Counted from the first letter of the stretch, positions 1 to 12,517 are shown. The stretch is 64,000 nt of DNA from Porpolomopsis calyptriformis (GCA_951640195.1 OX621170.1:1612001-1676000), one strand, 5' to 3'. Notes: generated by a model not told the origin, from the sequence alone. A program made the numbers and translations.

Positions 1-193
1 AGTACTGCTTGTTTTGCCCCATACACGCCCCTCCCCATTCCCGCTCCCACTCCCCTGCCCCTATTCCTGCCCCCCCCATTCACCCCTTGCACTTGCATTT
101 GCTTTCCAAACTATTGTGTGCACACCCAGCCCCTTCTGGTTCCCATTCCACCTCAAAAGTGCTTCTCTTTGTTGCAACTCAGGATAGAGTTGA
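1..193. other. Left edge, no gene recognised
   Basis: This stretch lies outside the solo LTR that begins at 194 and should belong to the outer Tnp2 transposon or its flank. It is rich in C and CCCC runs on the plus strand. A plus-strand reading frame of 80 codons from position 9 is proline- and histidine-rich low complexity and has no recognisable domain, so I do not call it a gene. Confidence 0.3.
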
Positions 194-1294
194 TGTTAGG
201 TGTGAAGCAGGACTCAGGTCTTCACTCTGGGAGGTCCAATGTGGGTCTTAGCTGATGCAAACAAGGAAGTTGGCAAGTCCAAGTTGTGGTTCAACCTAGA
301 GAAGTACAGAGGGGTGACATAAGTTTTGACCAATCACATGATGTAACTCGAACGTTGATACCCTTTCTTTTACGTGTAACTCAACAATCTGCTCCTCAAC
401 CATGCCAAAGCAAATTGGAGATGAAAACACAACCCCTGCACTACGTGATGCCATGTTTCAAATGGCTAAACAAGGCTTCCCAACTTCAGCAATTGCCAAG
501 ACATTTACTCGGTCCAGTAGGACTGTTCGTCGAATCATTCAGAATTACCATTCTCGCAGTCACCACGATGATGCTCCGAGGTCAGGACAACCACGAAAGA
601 TCAATGAGAGATCAACCCGACGCATAAAACAAGTAATAGAAGGAGACAGGTGCCATTCGTTGAGAGATATAACAAACCTGACCACATTTGTTCTCGAGGG
701 CCCTGTGGCCCAACGAATGGTCTCCAGGTTCCTCAATCGTGACCTAGGGATGTCATCTTGTGTTGCACGAAAGAAACCTTTCCTCACAGCAGCTCATAGG
801 AAGTGGAGATTGCAGTGGGCTGAGAGTGCGAAGTTATGGGGTGCAGAGGAGTGGACGAGGATAATATGGACGGATGAATCTTCAATCGAGTTGGGAAAAA
901 ACACAAGGGTTTGTTGAGTCTGGAGGCACCGAGGTGAAGCTTTCAACGAGAACTGCGTTGTGCCAACCTTCAAGTCAGGTCGGAGCAGTGTTATGGTGTG
1001 GTCATGTATCACATATGACTACAAGGGCCCACTCGTCATTTTACCCAAGGGAAGGAGGAAAGCAGTAGACTATGTCAAGATTATACTTGCTGGACCACTA
1101 TGGGACACCTACACCCACCTTTACGAGGAGCACAGCACTGCAAAAGTGATGGAGGATGGCACTTCAGTTCATCGGGCCAAGGTTGCCAACACATGGTGTA
1201 ACTTGCACTCAATGGATACCATTCCCCATCCTTCACAATCCCCCGACATGAACCCAATCGAAAATGTATGGAAGCTACTCAAAGAGAAGGTCAA

Positions 1295-2213
1295 TGTCAG
1301 AGATATATTTTTTCTTTTTCCTTTGCTCGTCTATCTCTATTTATATCAGACAGTTTACATCAATAACCGCTTAGCCACCCAAGCTCTGCTTAGTAATAGA
1401 AGGTGACCAAGCCATATCTATATTTAGTCTACCATCACTCTCCTTATCTACATGACTCATCCATAGTCGTTATGACTCACATATAGTCAGCATGACTCAT
1501 AATTGGCTAGTATATAAAGCTAGCAGTAGATAGACTTAGGATAAGTCTGCTTCTTTCGTTAACACCCCAATCAGTAGTCTTCCAACCCTTTAAAACCCTA
1601 CACCCAGAGCCTGAAGTAAAACCTTGCGATCAACCCTAGACTGCCATCTAACAGTCAATCAGTGGCCCCAAGTCTGTCAGAAATATCTGCGCCAAATGAG
1701 CACACTCATTTTGCGCACTCTCAGGTGATGTTGTGACACCTTGCGCGAAACGAGCATACTCGTTCTGCGCACCTTTTATAGTGATTATGCCAAAATCACT
1801 AAAGCGACCGTAACTCAAGAACCAGTGATTGGATTCACTCCAAACTTGGTTCATCGGGCTCCTTGAAAGCTGCGCCAAACGAGCACACTCGTTTCGCGCA
1901 CTCTGAGCCACTGTGGCACTCGGATCATCTATGACGGTCCCTTTCACCCTTTCATTTCACTTCATTCTGTACTCTTATTGAACCCCCTTTAAAGACTATA
2001 TTACGGACCATTATCCCTTACATATCAGGTCCCTATGACCTTCAAACACTCGTCCCTTATAGTCCTTCATAGATTTCCCTTTTATTGCTTCATATATAAA
2101 GATACACTTTTTCGTAGTAGACTCCCTAGTTTTGACTTACTTGTCTACATACTGTGGTTCCATCCTGAATCCAACAGTCCCTTTGGATCACTTATCAGCT
2201 CTATATTGTGTCA
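1295..2213. mobile_element. LTR-like insertion inside the mariner transposase
   Basis: Removing 919 bp rejoins the transposase frame exactly (lysine-valine-asparagine then alanine-arginine-proline). The insert runs TGTCAG...TGTGTCA, contains two TATA-like boxes (near 1511 and 2093), and near 2130-2160 resembles the U5 side of the C-family LTR. I see no 5-bp TSD; the only repeat at the junctions is ATG (1294-1296 and 2213-2215). It may be a solo LTR whose TSD has decayed, or a different class of element. Confidence 0.6.
1688..1900. repeat. Three dispersed copies of a palindromic 30-bp unit
   Basis: Units at about 1688-1717, 1741-1771 and 1871-1900 each have the form TGCGC-AAACGAG-CACA-CTCGTTT-GCGCA with small changes, so each can fold into a hairpin. 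They lie within the insertion that splits the mariner transposase. The function is unknown; they could be protein-binding sites in an LTR. Confidence 0.7.
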
Positions 2214-3355
2214 TGCTAGGCCCAGAGAACCCCCTTGGAACCTTGGTCCTGACAAAGTCCCAGCAAATGTCGAGAAGTTGGAGGAGGCACTTTTGGAGGA
2301 GTGGGCAAACATTGATGTTGAGTACATTAATCGGCTGATTGAAACTATGCCAGACTGGGTACAAGCCTTGCGAGAGGCAAAAGGAGGGCCAATGAAGTGG
2401 TAGATTAGAGAGATACCATATTGTTTTCGAGTAACAAAGTCATCAAGGTTGTTGCGTGTACAGTGTGACACAATGCGGTCAAAACTTATGTCAGCCCTCT
2501 GTACAAGCAATTCCGAGCTGCCTATATTTACCCTAGCTGAGTCCGAATATGTGATTATGTAATCAATCCATGGAATGATTGTGTAAGCAATGATTAAGTG
2601 TAAAAGATAAGATAAGAAAGATAAGAAGGAGTGACAAATGTCACACTTGTGACAGTGTGACAATCGCAGCATCGAAAATGATAGTGAAGAGAATTGGCAC
2701 ACAGAAAGGAAATAATAACCAAAAAAGAGACTCATCATAACAGTTGATCCAGACTTCAACACTAACAATGCTGTTGCTTTCTGTAATCCAAGTCAGCAAA
2801 TGCAATGTAGTAAGTAGAGAGTAGTTACTTACCACAGTTTTTTCCAGGGATATATATTTCTGTTGACATGAATTAGTGTGTATAAGAGACGCAATGCCAG
2901 AGTTACCTTCTTCTCTGATGCAGGTAAAGCCTCCCAATAGGCTTTGAATTGCCCATTTGTTGCCTGTGGATTGTCCTTCAAGTAATTGCGCACACAGATC
3001 ATGCTGCATAAACAAGTTAGATTGAACAGTTAGACAAAATAAAGACTTTGTTACTAAGCCATATGGCCTTCCTTGACATCAAGTGGGCAGTTGGCTGTAG
3101 TAAGTTTGATCTTGGTGGTACTAGCTTTCTTTGTTCCGGAGGGTAACACTTCTGGAGCCTCCATTGGAGCTGCTTCCTTTGTGACAGGCTGAGAGATGTC
3201 AAGGTTGGATCCATCCAAGGTTAAGTTTAACACAACATGGGCTCTAAGGAATGGTGAGACTAGGTAAAATTATAAAAGAGTTGTCTGCTCACAATGGATT
3301 ACATTGGATAGAGTGAGTGGTCTAGGTAGTAGGATCTGTGAAAAATGTGAGAATA

Positions 3356-4530
3356 TTATCTGAAAAAATCCAAACACTCACCTATCTCTTCTGCATTAGT
3401 GATCCCATTCTCCTGGCCACCTGCTGTTTCTGCTGTGTTGGCAACTTTGGCTTTCTTGGTGGCTTGTTCAACAATAAGAGAAGGCTTGCACTTGCAAGAG
3501 GGGGATGAGGGTGTATTGGGGGTGCCGATACTGGATGGTTCAGTGGACTCATGCCTTTTCTTTGACCTATTGGACTCTTCCTTGATCTTGATGGCTTTCT
3601 CGCCTGACATTCGATTGTTGTGCCACAATGGATAGAAGTCACTGGCAATCTGGTCAGCCTTCCACCCACATTCACATAGTCATAGCTCCAGAAATGATTT
3701 TGCCATTTCGAACCTAACTAAATGTTCATAGTTAGTAATCTTTTAGAATAGAATAGCATATGCACCTATAATACTAATTAGTTTCAACATTGCCATCAGT
3801 CTTCCACTTCTTCAGCACAAGTTCTTTGGCTATCAATTGTGCCCAGATTGAATGGGCCACTGAGTGAATTTCTGAAGTCTTGAGACCACCAATCGGCTCT
3901 CCTTTCTTGTTGACAACATAGAGCATATTGACATTGATATTTGCAGCTGCATGCAACTTACCTTTCAGTGCAATCTCAGTTTCCTCAGCCTTGCTAGTAT
4001 CATCTTCTGACACACCATCTATAGTGTAAGTCATCTTGGTTATTCTTTTCTTTGTCCCTGTGATCCCCTTGAGCTTGCATGAATGAGCCAACTAAGTTTC
4101 TTTTGACCAAAACATTGAGTTTAATTGTTCCTGTGTGTAGTTGGTAGCCTTAGGCCAGTCAAGAGGTTCCAGTGCTGTGATGATTGAGTTTGATGTGGAT
4201 GGGTTGGATATGTTCAATGGATTTGTGAGTTGGAGAAGTTGTGGGACAGAACTGGCAAGGAGATTGTATGCATTCCTGATAGTCAGATTAGCACACATCC
4301 AATATTTAATATCATGTATTCAACACACAAGTATGAATCTTTTTGTGACTGGAGTGATTGATTTTCGAGTTGGAGTCAGAGAAGCTCTTTTTCAGCCTGT
4401 GCAAGGTGTTGATGGAGATTAAGATGCATGTGATTTTTAGCTTGAAGAAGATCAGAATGATTTGCATTTGAAAAGGCAGATGGCATTAACTGGAAGGCGG
4501 TATTTCTAGACATAGTCTGGGAATCTGTTA
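3356..4530 (-). pseudogene. Second gene of the outer Tnp2 transposon, degenerate, unrecognised
   Basis: Reading right to left there is a glutamine-rich segment that looks like a coiled coil (about 4510-4330). Next is a block of about 170 residues (4298-3774) containing CANLTIRNAYNLLASSVPQL and LHAAANINVNMLYVV, broken once by an in-frame TAG near 4092. Then comes a segment with WSYDYVNVGWKADQI and WHNNRMSGEKAIKIKEES (about 3690-3540), followed by a Ser/Pro/Lys-rich tail. Probable introns separate the blocks. I do not recognise a family. The position directly downstream of tnp2 on the same strand suggests an accessory transposon protein, but it could also be a captured host gene. Confidence 0.5.
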
Positions 4531-5394
4531 GATGCGTAAGTCAGCAAAAAGTCTAATTTTAATAATTAGAAAAATGGAATTCTACTCAAAGAGTAACATG
4601 GGGTACTGTTGATGTTGTTGAGATGACTGTAGCTTTGAAGAGGGGAATCTGGTGACAATGATAAGGGTGGAGGTAGAGGTGACATGATAAGAGTGTCATA
4701 GATCTAATAAGGCCCATTTTTGATGCACTCATATACTCACATGATTCGTTAACTCCACATTTTTACTCACTCAAAATTGTAACATTATACATTAATATCA
4801 TCATTGTCTACTTCAGTGATCTCGAAAATCTCCAGCATCATCTGTTCAGCAAGGAAAAAATGTGTCTCAAGTATTTGGTTCAGGATAATAGGCTTGTGGG
4901 GCACCATACCAACAACTGAAATGATTTGCCTCACATCTACCACCACAGGCTCTTTGTCTTCTAGAAACATGCATAAGTAGCATGATGAGGATGAGTTCGA
5001 GAGGAGAAAGGGATCAGGAGGGCTGAAAAGTGTAATTATGGCCACGTCACATAAAGCATCGTTAACTGTGAGATGGAGGTAATATTAGACCACTCCAAGC
5101 TGGTCCTTGTCGTTTAAATGAAACTGTGTGTGGTTGTTAGAATGAGGCACCAAGGAGTGAGTGAGGTACCTTGACTGTGTGTGCCATCCTTAATCTTTCC
5201 AGTGGTTTGAACTATTCCTTCCAAATACAATGCCCTATCTGGCTATTTGGAAGATGAAGATGTCCCCAACAAATAACCTTGTTGATGTTCTCTGTGACCC
5301 CATGTGCTGATAAGTATTTTTTGATTGCTGAATATTCTAGTGGTGCTACTTGTCTGGCAGTCTGATCAGCAGGTTGTAATAAGACAAAGCCTTG

Positions 5395-5740
5395 TGTTAA
5401 GGCGCAGGGATCTCCTGGTTGGCTTTGGGTGCTCAATGGAAAGAACCAAGATCCTAGCTAGAAGCTAAGGGGGGGTGTCTTTGTTGAGATCGAAACTAAG
5501 GAATACAAACTCTGACTACGCTACTTATCTACTCTGAGTTTGAATTCTATGACTCAACTGCATTCCATGGAACAGCTGACTCAGCTGCTGTGCATTGCTG
5601 CGTGACTATGGATGGTGTCATCACCGACCAATAGCAGAATCCCCTCTAATCAATGAATGAGAAAGGAAGGTTGTGGGTGAACAAGATAAGATTAGACAGG
5701 TTGCGATAAGATAAACGAAAAACATGGACGCATTGTAACA
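5395..5740 (-). repeat. 3' LTR of element D
   Basis: 346 bp with ends TGTTAAGG...TTGTAACA. I count about 18 substitutions against the copy at 43995-44341, nearly all transitions, plus one single-base indel, or roughly 5% divergence. Confidence 0.92.
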
Positions 5741-6224
5741 TCACTCTCCCTTCAGAATCGCGTCTGTGCAAGGTTAGTGTAGGTGTTGGAGATGTCTTGA
5801 ACAGTCTCGTAATAACCAGCAGGGAGCGTAACAGGGGATGATGGGGAGGTAATGGCCATAACGTTTGTTGGATGTTGAGAGCTGAAAGGGGGAGAGTGAG
5901 CTGGTATATACGGAGCACTTGACCGCAGTCGTCCAATCACATGATGAGAGTGACGGCATTGACTGCACCTTCTTCATAGATCCAAGCTCGACGCACATGA
6001 GAGGGGAGATGAGGGAGAAGGACAGAGGCGTTGAAATCGGAGTCCAGGGCATGATCGATTTCAATGGGTGTGAGTGGAATGATGACGTCAATGTTATCAG
6101 ACTTCATTGGTGGTTTGTGACCTTCACTATGTGAATCGGTGACTGGATCGTAGAGATGGTTGTCGATGCCAAAGAAGTCGTCTGTATGGATGACATGGAT
6201 TTGAAGCTTCAGGGCTAGTCATTT

Positions 6225-9200
6225 TGGGTTCAGAGTGTGGAACTTGTTGACCAACTCTTGAGCATGTGCGATGTCGGATGCAGACTGCCAGGTATTCTCC
6301 TCGTTGGTGTAGCCTTCCTAATGTACCAAGTACTGGAGCTGCCCTTGGTAGATCCGGGAATCTAGGATTGTCTCAATAACATATTCAGTTTCACCGTCCA
6401 ATATCAGAGGAGGAGGAGGAGGGGGAGCCTTTTGGTTTGGAAAGGAAGAACAACGGTAAGGGGACAGGTAAGATTCATTGAAGACTAGGTGCAAACCCAT
6501 CCATTCATGGGGGAGTTCAAGTCAGTAAGCTAAACAACCAATTTTCTTGATGACCTTGAAGGGTCCAAAGCATTTGTTGTTAAGTTTCTTCATCGCGCGA
6601 TTGGTCTTGATGTTCATGGCAGTGAGCCAGACTTTGTCTCCAGGGGAATACTCATGAATGGGTCGGGATTGTTTGTCATAACTAGTCTTCATTTTCTCAT
6701 TGGCTTGTCCAAGAGCAGATTCGGTCTCTTAATGGATGCATTTCATCCATTCAGCAAATTGGGTAGCAGATTCGTTTCGGACTTCTCTTTGGGTGTCATT
6801 TCCTGACCAAGGATGTTGGCCATAGTTGACGTAGAAGGGGGTTTGAGCAGTAGTGGTGTGGACAGAATTGTTGTATGAAAATTCGGCTAGTGCTAGCCAT
6901 TCCTTCTAGTTATCCTGACAGTGGTTGACAAAGACTCATAAATATTGTTTGAGCGTTTGATTCATCCGTTCGGATTGGCCGTCGGTCTGTAGGTGGTAAG
7001 CAGTGGAAATGTTTTGGGTGGTGCCCAGGAGGCAGAAGAGGTCAGTCATGTACTTAGATATGAATCGTGGGTCACAATCATGAATGATTTGTTGAGGGAC
7101 TCCATGATTATGAATGACACGGTCTCGGATGATCTTGGTGAAACCTTTGGAGTTGAGTTCAATGTGCGTTGGTTCGAACTTGACTGCTTTCGAGAATGTT
7201 GATATGACCCCTTGGTCCCTTGAGCTCCGGAGGACATGTTCCACATATCTATGTGATCCTCAAGACGTCTACTACACTGCTACGATGTCCCCGACTACGC
7301 GATTCAGCTTCCTGTCCAGCGATTTATCTCCGAACACTTCGGATTTCTGCGAATTTCTTCGAATTCTTTGATCCTTCGATCCGCGATCGCAGCTCATATC
7401 AAAGGATGCATCTGATAGCCAGACGTCCATTGTGTAGATCCTCATAGTTTCCATCGTCCCTTTCACTGGTGGCTTCATTCAGAAGTCTCATCCCTTTACT
7501 ATATAGCATATAAAGGGATCTTTGTTTTCACAGATATATTTACTTGTAGATATGCTTGTATCATAGAGAAGGAAGATAGATCCCATCGTCCCACGTCTAG
7601 TCCTTCATGTTTGAGCCTCTTCGACCACCTCTAGCACTCTAGAGAGTGCTCCAATTTTCCAATTTCTTCTATTTCTTCAATTTTTACAATTTCTTTGATA
7701 GCTCCTTTCTATTGTGCCTCCCATCATCTCTCGGGGTAGATCCCAGAGCTCAGACGGCTCCACATTGCATCAACGTATCGACGATAGTCAAGACAGCATT
7801 GTATCCTTGACATTCAGGAATGGGTCCTATGAGGTTGATGGTAATTGTATCCCAGGGACAAGCTGGAGGATTGAAAGGATGGAGTGGAGTCTTCGTGGGT
7901 AGATGAGATGCCTTGGTACATTGACAGGTCTCGCAACCAGAGATGTACTGCTTCACATCTCGACAGATGGTGGGCCACCAGTAGTTACGACAAAGGGCTC
8001 CAGCAGTCTTGAAAGGGCTATAGTGTCCTGATAAGGGATTGTCATGATACTGAGAGATGATCTCTCCATGAAGGGGCTTGTCGACTGAGACATAAATCCG
8101 ACTATTGAAGGTGAGGATACCATCGTCTTGAGTCTTCCAATCATTTTCTTGTTTTCTTTGAGAGAGTGTGATGGAATCTTCTTTGTTCCAGTAGGAATCC
8201 TTGATGTGTGAATGAAAGTGATTGGGTTCGATGTCAAATTGAACCGATCAGAGGTCTATGATGGGATGAGAGGGAATGGAAAAAAGAGAGTTGGGCAGAA
8301 GAATTGTGTCATCGTTATCGTCCACCCCCCTTTCAAATCCTGGTCACCTCAACAGGATGTCAGCCTTCAAGTTGGCCTTACCAGCGACATGATGAAGGGT
8401 GAAATGTAAGTCTTGCAACTCCATGAGCCAATGAGCTTGACGTCTGTTGAGCTTCTGTGGCTTCTTGAAGTATTGGAGGTTGGCATGGTCTATCTAGACC
8501 TCAAAGACTTGTTTGGTGGACAACAAATGTTTGCAAAATTCCTACAAAGCAGTCATTATTGCAAGGAGTTTGCGATCATAAATTTGATAAATTTATTCCA
8601 CAGGACTGAATGACTTCAAGAGGAATCCAATGGGCTTCCAGATATTTTCTTGTTTTTGTGAGAGTATAGTGCCCAGAGCATATTCAGAGGCATCAGTCTC
8701 AACACAGAGTAGATCGTAATCATTCGTGATAGAGAGAATGGGGGCAGAGGTAATGATAGTCTTGAGGATGTCGAAAGCATCCTGGCATTGATCAGTCCAT
8801 TCAAAGGGAGTGTTACTGGTTAAGATATTAAGAGGACATGCAATTCCAGCGAAGTGATGAATGAAGCGATGGTAGAAATTGCAAAAGCTGAGGAAAGATT
8901 GAACATTGCGTTTGCAAGTTGGGGTTGGCCAATTGGTGATGCCTTGGACCTTGATCAGGTCCATCTTGACTTGGCCTTCAGAGACAACAACTCCGAGGTA
9001 TTCCACTTGTTTTTGATTGAATTCACATTTATTGGGCTTGAGGTAAAGCTTGTGTTCACGAAGTAGGGACATGACTTCGTGGACATGCCAATGATGCATT
9101 TTGAGATCCTTGTCACAGATTAGTATGTCATCTATATAAATCAATATGTGACCTTGGTGGATCTGAATGTGGAAGATGTCGTTCATCATTGTTTGGAAAG

Positions 9201-10440
9201 TTGCAGGTGAGTTCGTGAGTCTGAAGAACATAACCAGGGGTTCAAACAAGCCATGGTTGGTTCTGAATGTGGCTTTGTGTTCGTCACCTTCCTTGATGCG
9301 AACATTGTTGTAGCCCCAACGGATGTCTAACTTGGTAAAATAGCGGGCATTCTGTAGAGCGTCAATGAGTTTGGTGATCAGGGGAAGAGGGTAGTGATTT
9401 TTGATAGTCATGTCATTCAGTTTCCAGTAATCTTGGATCGGGCATAGTCGACCATCTTTCTTCTTGATGAAGAAGAAGGGGGAGGCGATGGGGGAGATGG
9501 AAGGGTGAATTTGTCCAGTTCAGAGGTTCTCTTCGAGGAATTCATCAAGTTGCAAATGTTCATCCACACTGAGGGGATAGATCTTGCAATCAAGTTTCTC
9601 TTCAGTTCTGGGGAGTAATTTGATTGCGTGATCCCAAGGACGAGGTGGTGGCAGTTCATCAAAGTCTTTCTTGGTGAAGATGTCTTGGAATTCGTGGAGG
9701 TAACCAGGGACAATGTCTTTCCAATTGCGATCCTTCTTCTGGGTCTTAGTGGCTTTGATTGCGAGTTCTTGCGACTTGGTGGTTACCAACCGAATCTGGA
9801 TAGCAGGAGTGAGATCGATCATAAGGAGGTGATCATTATCTTCCAGAGTGAGGTTGTTGATGTCGAAAGAGTCGACAGAAGGGTGACAGTCTGAGGGGCA
9901 TTGATCGAAGTTGAGGGTACCAACCTTCCAATCCACGGAGGGGTTGTGAGTTTTAAGCCAATTATGTCCAAGGAAGATTTGTCCTTTGCTGAGGTTGGTG
10001 ACACCAAAGTTGATCTGTTCCACATGAGTTCCAACTCGCAGCTCGAGAGTAACCATTTCTGTGATGGGGCCTTCAGTATTAGGTTGACCGTCAGTGTTGT
10101 GCACTGGAATGGGTCAAGCGAGAGAGGTTGTGTGGAGGTCATGATCTTGGATGTACTTGACGTCAATGCAAGAGCCTTCGCATCCACTGTCAATGAGAGT
10201 GGTAGCAGTGTACTCTGCACGATTGTCCAAAGTGACGAGATGGGCTTTGAGGACGAGTTGATTTCCTTTGGAACTGCGAATGAAGACATGGGGTTGCTTG
10301 AGTTCATTCAAGGCTCAAACAGCGTTCTCCGGGGTGAGGGCAGTGATTTCGTCGATGGTAGACTGTACCATTTCGCGCGAACGTGCTGGATGAGACTGGT
10401 GTTAGAGGATAGAGATCACTGAGTTAGCACTGCTTTTAAT
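6225..10440 (-). pseudogene. Element D pol: protease, RT, integrase, chromodomain
   Basis: Reading leftwards: an aspartic protease with LIDSG near 10180; a linker to IFTKKDFDELPPPRPWDHAI; reverse transcriptase (9550-8600) with FTKLDIRWGYNNVRI and intact YIDD near 9135; a degraded RNase H region (8590-8240); an integrase zinc-finger remnant near 7920 (CETCQC); the catalytic core; and a C-terminal chromodomain (EYVIETILDS...LQYLVH) near 6400-6300. The usual first integrase aspartate region reads TINLIGP, an Asn where Asp is normal, and the second reads IIHDCDP. A 579-bp insertion (7197-7775) splits the core. Chromodomains steer integration to heterochromatin in this clade. Confidence 0.88.
7197..7775. 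mobile_element. 579-bp LTR-like insertion in element D integrase
   Basis: The integrase reading IVDTFSKAVKF is split between the VD-T codons (right side) and TFSKAVKF (left side). The insert runs from TGTTGAT to ATCAACG, contains a TATA-like CATATAAAGG near 7507 on the plus strand, and has no coding potential. I cannot define a clean TSD. It is most likely a solo LTR. Confidence 0.6.
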
Positions 10441-10699
10441 AGCATTAACAAAGTCTAAAGGGGTTGAAAGAGTGTTGACATCAATTGAATCGACAGAAAG
10501 AGACAATGGTCCAGGGGTAAGGGTTTCGGGGTGTTCAACGTGTTCATCTGACAGAGCAAGTTTCGGGTTTAGGGAAATGATGGGGGTATTAGATTCAGGT
10601 ATGTTGCATACTGTACATGCCGTCGTGGTAGATAAATATGAAATGTCCAATACTAGAGTGTTCTGCCAGAGCAAACAACTTCCAGTTGAGTGAAGGGAA

Positions 10700-12104
10700 T
10701 ACATCTTCATTAACTGTCGACAAAATCCGATTTGTCATCGAGAGTGGGGGTATCGTTTGCCAAGTTGTGCTCCTCTGTGGAAAGGAGGTTCTTCAGCTCA
10801 TCAAGTTCCGACACAGTCATGTTGTAGAAGAGGGCGTAGACATTCATGGCAGCCTTCTCCTTGGGACAATCTCATTGGAAATGTCCGATCTCTCCACAAT
10901 TGAAGCAACGATGGACCTGGCGCATCTTGTCAATGTCCATGGGCTTTCCCTGACTGCCATGGATGATCCCAGTGGGGACACAATGATCTTCAGCAGGTTG
11001 AGCCTGAGGGTGAGACAGGAAGGTCTGGGGTACGAATCGCGGAGGGGGAGTGGCAGGACGATGAGCCTGTTCCTGTTGGTGGAACCATTTGTGGAGCTGT
11101 CCAACAGCCACAGCCTTCTTGATGTAGTTGGACCAAGTTGTGGGGAGAGGGGGGCTAAGATACATTTGGCAAACAATATCGCAATGAATGTTCTTCTCAA
11201 AAATTCAGATCTTTTCTTTATCCTGGCAGCCGAGGCCAGTGAGTTTTGCCTTCATTTCATACTTGATGAGGTATTCCACAATGGGGGATGATCCTTGCAT
11301 CATGGTCTCGATCTCTTCTTATGCGCATTGCTCCGAGGCAGTGTCCATGAAAGCTCTGTCAAGACCAAGCTTGAAGTTTGCCCAGGAAGGAAAGGGGATG
11401 GCATTGCCTTAAGTATCACTCCGGTCAAGGAAATCGTTGACAAACTGTTGAGCCCAGATGGCGGTGGTCCCTTCCTTCATGTAGGAGAGGGTGACGAGGG
11501 CACATTCTGTAGCATCGGTGACACCTTGGCCAGCCAAGAAGATGATGACTTGGCGGTACCAATCTTGGTAGGCCTTGGGGTCGCCATTGAAGGTGCCAGG
11601 CTCAGCGAGCTTGATCTTGCTTGCAACAGGAGTAGTCATGGGTGGAGCAGGTAGGGGACTGTTTGGAGGTGAAGGAGACGATGAGGGAGGATTCGGATCT
11701 GGATCGGGGTTTACATCAGGGAGGGGAGCAGATGGCTCTCGAGGAGAAGGACTTGGTTTTCTTGAAGAGAGGGAAAATGAAGCAGAAGGAGGCAGGTCTG
11801 AAGGTTCGGGTTCAAATTCCACAGAGGTGATCCATTGCTTTCCCTTGGTGGTAGGTCACGGGAAAGGTGATTCAATAGGTGGAGGGGGGGTTCGTCGAGG
11901 TCTAAGACCTAGGAAGGAGAACGAGGTCAGGGCTCAGGGCTCAGGGTGGGGGACCCGGATTCGAGCAAAGAGATGGAGGGTAAAAGAGGCAGAAGGAGTT
12001 GCAACGAGAAGGGCAAGTGGATCTTGTGATCTTCAGGTGCGTCTTCATACTTGAGTTCCTCTTCGGGTTCTGAGGCACTGTAAGAGGGCCTTCGCGATGG
12101 GTGA
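10700..12104 (-). pseudogene. Element D gag, capsid and zinc-knuckle part
   Basis: The capsid region (11822-11409) has FNGDPKAYQDWYRQVIIFL and YMKEGTTAIWAQQFVNDFL, the usual gypsy Gag capsid pattern, followed by a Gln/Pro-rich linker. A CCHC knuckle (CFNCGEIGHFQ, a stop, then DC) lies near 10900-10865; the TGA falls inside the knuckle where CGA would be expected. Gag binds the RNA and forms the particle. Several other stops show that it is dead. Confidence 0.8.
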
Positions 12105-12109
12105 GATGT

Positions 12110-12517
12110 TGTCAGGATTACCATTTCCATCCACTTCCACTCTTTTCCCTTATTAGGACTTATCTGTCTTACTACATCTTAGACCTATCTGTCTCGTAAT
12201 GACTTGCCATGTCTTAGACTTATCTGTCTCATAATGACTTACTACATCTTAGACTTATGATAGCTTACCATGTCTTATACATGTCTCAGGACTAATCACC
12301 CTAGACATTCTGACTCAGTCACATACATGTGACTGCCCCTAATTATCCATTACTATATAAGACTAGTAACTACCCCTGTATCCGTAGTTTTCGACTTACT
12401 CGTCTGCATACCTGAACTTGGTATTGCAACAGCTTTCGTACTCATCCATTCGTTATCCCTGTCAATGAGTTCGTCCTTAGTCAGGCCTCGAGACCCGAAC
12501 AAGCTCAGGTCCTGACA
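12110..12517 (+). repeat. 5' LTR of element C
   Basis: 408 bp, TGTCAGG...CCTGACA. The U3 contains about three imperfect tandem copies of a 35-40-bp unit around CTTAGACTTATCTGTCTC (12150-12285), and a TATATAAG box lies at about 12354. I count about 12 differences from the 3' copy, all transitions. Confidence 0.93.

Larger units (their letters stand above)
402..2403 (+). pseudogene. Tc1/mariner DD34E transposase, broken
   Basis: The transposase cuts and pastes the element at TA sites. An N-terminal helix-turn-helix region is followed by WTDESS near 870 (first catalytic D), a second D in EDGTSVH near 1155 and a catalytic E in SPDMNPIENVW near 1260, with 34 residues between the second D and E (DD34E). 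One in-frame TGA at 915-917 interrupts an otherwise continuous frame. A further insertion at 1295-2213 separates the last 60 or so residues, which end GGPMKW. Removing it leaves 361 codons, close to the family's usual length. The protein cannot be made as it stands. Transfer or activity cannot be judged from this copy alone. Confidence 0.9.
307..2501 (+). mobile_element. Tc1/mariner DNA transposon with 25-bp terminal inverted repeats
   Basis: The terminal inverted repeats lie at 307-331 and 2477-2501. They begin CAGAGGG, end TTTTGACC when read inward, and match at 24 of 25 positions. The element is flanked by TA at 305-306 and 2502-2503, the TSD expected for Tc1/mariner. The unoccupied target is visible in the uninterrupted LTR copy near 21110, where the same sequence reads straight through a single TA. 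The coding part is disrupted by a stop codon and by a later insertion. Confidence 0.92.
194..2742 (+). repeat. Solo LTR, copy 1, interrupted by a Tc1/mariner element
   Basis: The ends are TGTTAGG...TAACA and the 5-bp flanks are identical (GTTGA at 189-193 and 2743-2747), the signature of LTR-retrotransposon integration. With the mariner element removed the repeat is about 353 bp. A second copy at 20999-21387 is uninterrupted and carries about 37 extra bases near its right end. No internal retrotransposon genes lie beside either copy, so both are read as solo LTRs left by LTR-LTR recombination. Confidence 0.85.

Noticed and set aside
1296..2219. The insert in the mariner transposase as a spliceosomal intron
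   Set aside because: It starts GT and an AG is available, but that AG puts the downstream codons in the wrong frame; the frame-true junction lacks AG.
5460..5482. AAGGGGGGGTG as polypurine tract marking an LTR start at 5482
   Set aside because: The 80 bases before it are also repeated before the other copy, and only the start at 5395 gives matching CCTTG flanks.
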